From Microbacterium sp. UFMG61 (lineage in GTDB: Bacteria > Actinomycetota > Actinomycetes > Actinomycetales > Microbacteriaceae): a stretch of DNA of 64,000 nt. The translations under genes were made by a program, and so were the position numbers. Shown here in pieces: positions 62,790-64,000 of the stretch. The notes beneath the pieces were generated by a model that was not told the origin of the DNA, did not search any database, and saw only the letters and a program-made list of their open reading frames with translations. The stretch covers positions 1-64,000 of the forward strand of contig NZ_JACAFP010000012.1 in assembly GCF_015354505.1 (NCBI RefSeq), read 5' to 3'. Numbering within the stretch: position 1 is the stretch's first letter; every line of letters starts with the position of its first letter.

Positions 62790-63509
62790 ATGCATCGCGT
62801 ATTCATCTATGGTTCGTGCGTTACCCGAGACGGCGTGGAGCACTGGCCTGAATACGGCCTGGACATGACCGGGTATATCGCGCGACAGTCGTTGATCTCA
62901 GCCACTGCGCCCGCGCGCCCCAGCGACTTCAACACTGGGGCAATCGCGTCCCCGTTCCAGAAACGGATGGCGGACGGTGACATCGTCGGCAATGTGATTG
63001 GTAAGCTCACCGCAGATCCCAATGCCTACGACATCGTTCTATGGGATATCACCGATGAGCGGCTCGGTGTTTACCGGGTCCCGTCGGGTGGTTATGTCAG
63101 CAGAGTCGTCAACTACGAGAACGGGATTTACCGAGGTGCAGATAAGCTCGGCGCGCCCGTTCGGGTTGGTAGCGCGGCTCATCGAGAGCTCTGGTTGGGC
63201 GCTCTCGACACGTTCGTCGAGCGTCTCGAGGCCGCTGGTGTCAAAGATCGCGTCATCCTGAACGCGATTCCCTGGGCAACGAAGGACGAGGACGGACGAG
63301 ATACCTCGGCCCAGAACATCGATCCCCGTGCGTTCAACGTCCTGCTTCAGGACTACAGCGAAGAGGTGGCGGCTCGAGGGATTCAAGTTGCACACCCCAA
63401 CCCCGCACGCGTTCTCCAGGCGAACACGCACAAGTGGGGTACGGCGCCATTCCACTATGCTCCGGACACCTACCACGCAAGTCTCGAAGCCGTGAGTGCT
63501 CTGCTCTAG
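62790..63509 (+). CDS. DUF6270 domain-containing protein
   Basis: A 239-residue soluble protein beginning RVFIYGSCVTRDGVEHW, the GSCVxRD start typical of DUF6270 proteins, which are frequent in polysaccharide loci; an SGNH-hydrolase-like fold is possible (Ser in GSC, late HYAPDTYH). Function unproven. TAGATT is six bases before ATG 62790, a leaderless start. It uses more A/T-ending codons than genes to the left, hinting at a different origin. Confidence 0.78.
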   Translation: MHRVFIYGSCVTRDGVEHWPEYGLDMTGYIARQSLISATAPARPSDFNTGAIASPFQKRMADGDIVGNVIGKLTADPNAYDIVLWDITDERLGVYRVPSGGYVSRVVNYENGIYRGADKLGAPVRVGSAAHRELWLGALDTFVERLEAAGVKDRVILNAIPWATKDEDGRDTSAQNIDPRAFNVLLQDYSEEVAARGIQVAHPNPARVLQANTHKWGTAPFHYAPDTYHASLEAVSALL

Positions 63510-63828
63510 CGGCGTCGCCGCGACCCGCTTCGAGATACCTTCGCCGGTCCCGGACATACACCCGCAAGGGGTCCGCTGACAGCGCGAGACCGAAGGCGCG
63601 CAGCGGGCTACTCCGGGCGGAGAAGATGACAGCGCTCGCCATGGTGAGGCTCCCACGATCCTGTGCGCACGATCGATGCTTCCGTCGGAAGAGTAGGCCT
63701 GTGACCACTGATACCATCGAACGCGGCGCGTACACGTCGCCAGGGCCCCGTGATTAACCACTGCCGGCCATTAAGCAATATTTCAGTATGTTAGCGCGAC
63801 GTCTACAGCGCAGACGGGGGACGGCAAC
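63510..63828. other. Intergenic region, no gene seen
   Basis: 319 bp with no convincing coding frame on either strand. Its right part is AT-rich (TTAAGCAATATTTCAGTATGTTAG, 63770-63793, seen in part) and probably holds the promoter of the next gene, with TATGTT as a possible -10. Confidence 0.5.
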
Positions 63829-64000
63829 TTGAACCGCATCAGCAAAGCTTGGGAGTCACTAGGGCGAGCGCGCCAGGTAGCTTCACTTCTCCTGGTCTTG
63901 CTGTCCCTGCTTCAAGTCGTTCTTCTAGTTCTCGCCGGACAGGGATGGCTTCTGCCTCTAGTCGCGGTGGTCGCGCTGCTCGGCCTTGTGCTGATCAAGC
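63829..64000 (+). CDS. Membrane protein, N-terminal fragment running off the window
   Basis: An open frame from TTG 63829, preceded by GGGGGA, reads through the window end. The 57 visible residues have a short basic start (NRISKAWESLGRARQ) and two hydrophobic helices (VASLLLVLLSLLQVVLLVLA; then WLLPLVAVVALLGLVLI). This resembles the start of a polysaccharide or exopolysaccharide-related membrane protein, but the family cannot be named from this fragment. Confidence 0.5.
   Translation, partial: MNRISKAWESLGRARQVASLLLVLLSLLQVVLLVLAGQGWLLPLVAVVALLGLVLIK

Overview
The window looks like a chromosomal segment of a high-GC actinobacterium, most likely Microbacteriaceae and plausibly Microbacterium. 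The evidence is strong G/C bias at third codon positions, frequent GTG starts, menaquinone (not ubiquinone) biosynthesis genes, actinobacterial uncharacterised families (DUF4229, DUF4287, DUF6421, DUF6716, SCO7613-type) and a classical rpsL-rpsG-fusA-tuf block. The genus is inferred from overall gene content, not from a marker search.

Layout. 0-8 kb: an MFS transporter behind a long perfect palindrome, an SDR enzyme, a DUF6421 gene divergent from an Lrp/AsnC regulator, an ArsR-type regulator divergent from a cupin gene, DUF4287 and DHFR-like genes, then menA. 8-10.6 kb: a translationally coupled four-gene cassette with a WXG100-like protein, read as a possible type VII secretion substrate module. 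12-18 kb: a sialic-acid-like (nonulosonate) polysaccharide operon with GT2, a polysialyltransferase-like enzyme, a NeuA-phosphatase fusion, NeuB and a DUF6716 glycosyltransferase. 18-28 kb: regulator-target pairs (TetR with SDR/MDR reductases, WYL with a DrrAB-like ABC exporter, TetR with an MFS exporter), a tRNA-like gene with a CAU anticodon, and LtrA. 28-32 kb: an ArfB-like hydrolase, a rhomboid-like/lysyl-phosphatidylglycerol synthase fusion and a PQQ-type sugar dehydrogenase lipoprotein. 32-41 kb: menaquinone and isoprenoid functions (menD, menF, menG, polyprenyl synthase) with PPK2, DUF402 and a ferredoxin-NADP reductase-like enzyme. 41-45 kb: a lipoprotein, an alpha/beta hydrolase, two GntR/FCD regulators and a regulated promoter with no convincing gene behind it. 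45-49.5 kb: a maltose-type ABC importer under LacI-type operators. 49.5-57 kb: membrane and hypothetical proteins ending in a 1275-residue SCO7613-type protein. 57-61.5 kb: str operon and tuf. 62-64 kb: a VanZ-like gene broken by an in-frame TGA, a DUF6270 gene and the start of a membrane protein running off the end, probably the edge of another surface-glycan locus.

Across the window about 26 genes on both strands start with ATG or GTG exactly 6-7 bases after a TANNNT-like hexamer. This is the actinobacterial leaderless-transcript pattern, and it fixes many start codons and places several palindromes on promoters. The most interesting items are the mirror-image promoter palindrome at position 1, the WXG-like cassette, the nonulosonate operon, the atypical tRNA, the orphan GntR-type promoter with structured downstream sequence near 44.5 kb, and the 19-bp repeat array abutting a -10 element near 36.5 kb. 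All family assignments come from reading sequence motifs; no database search was run.
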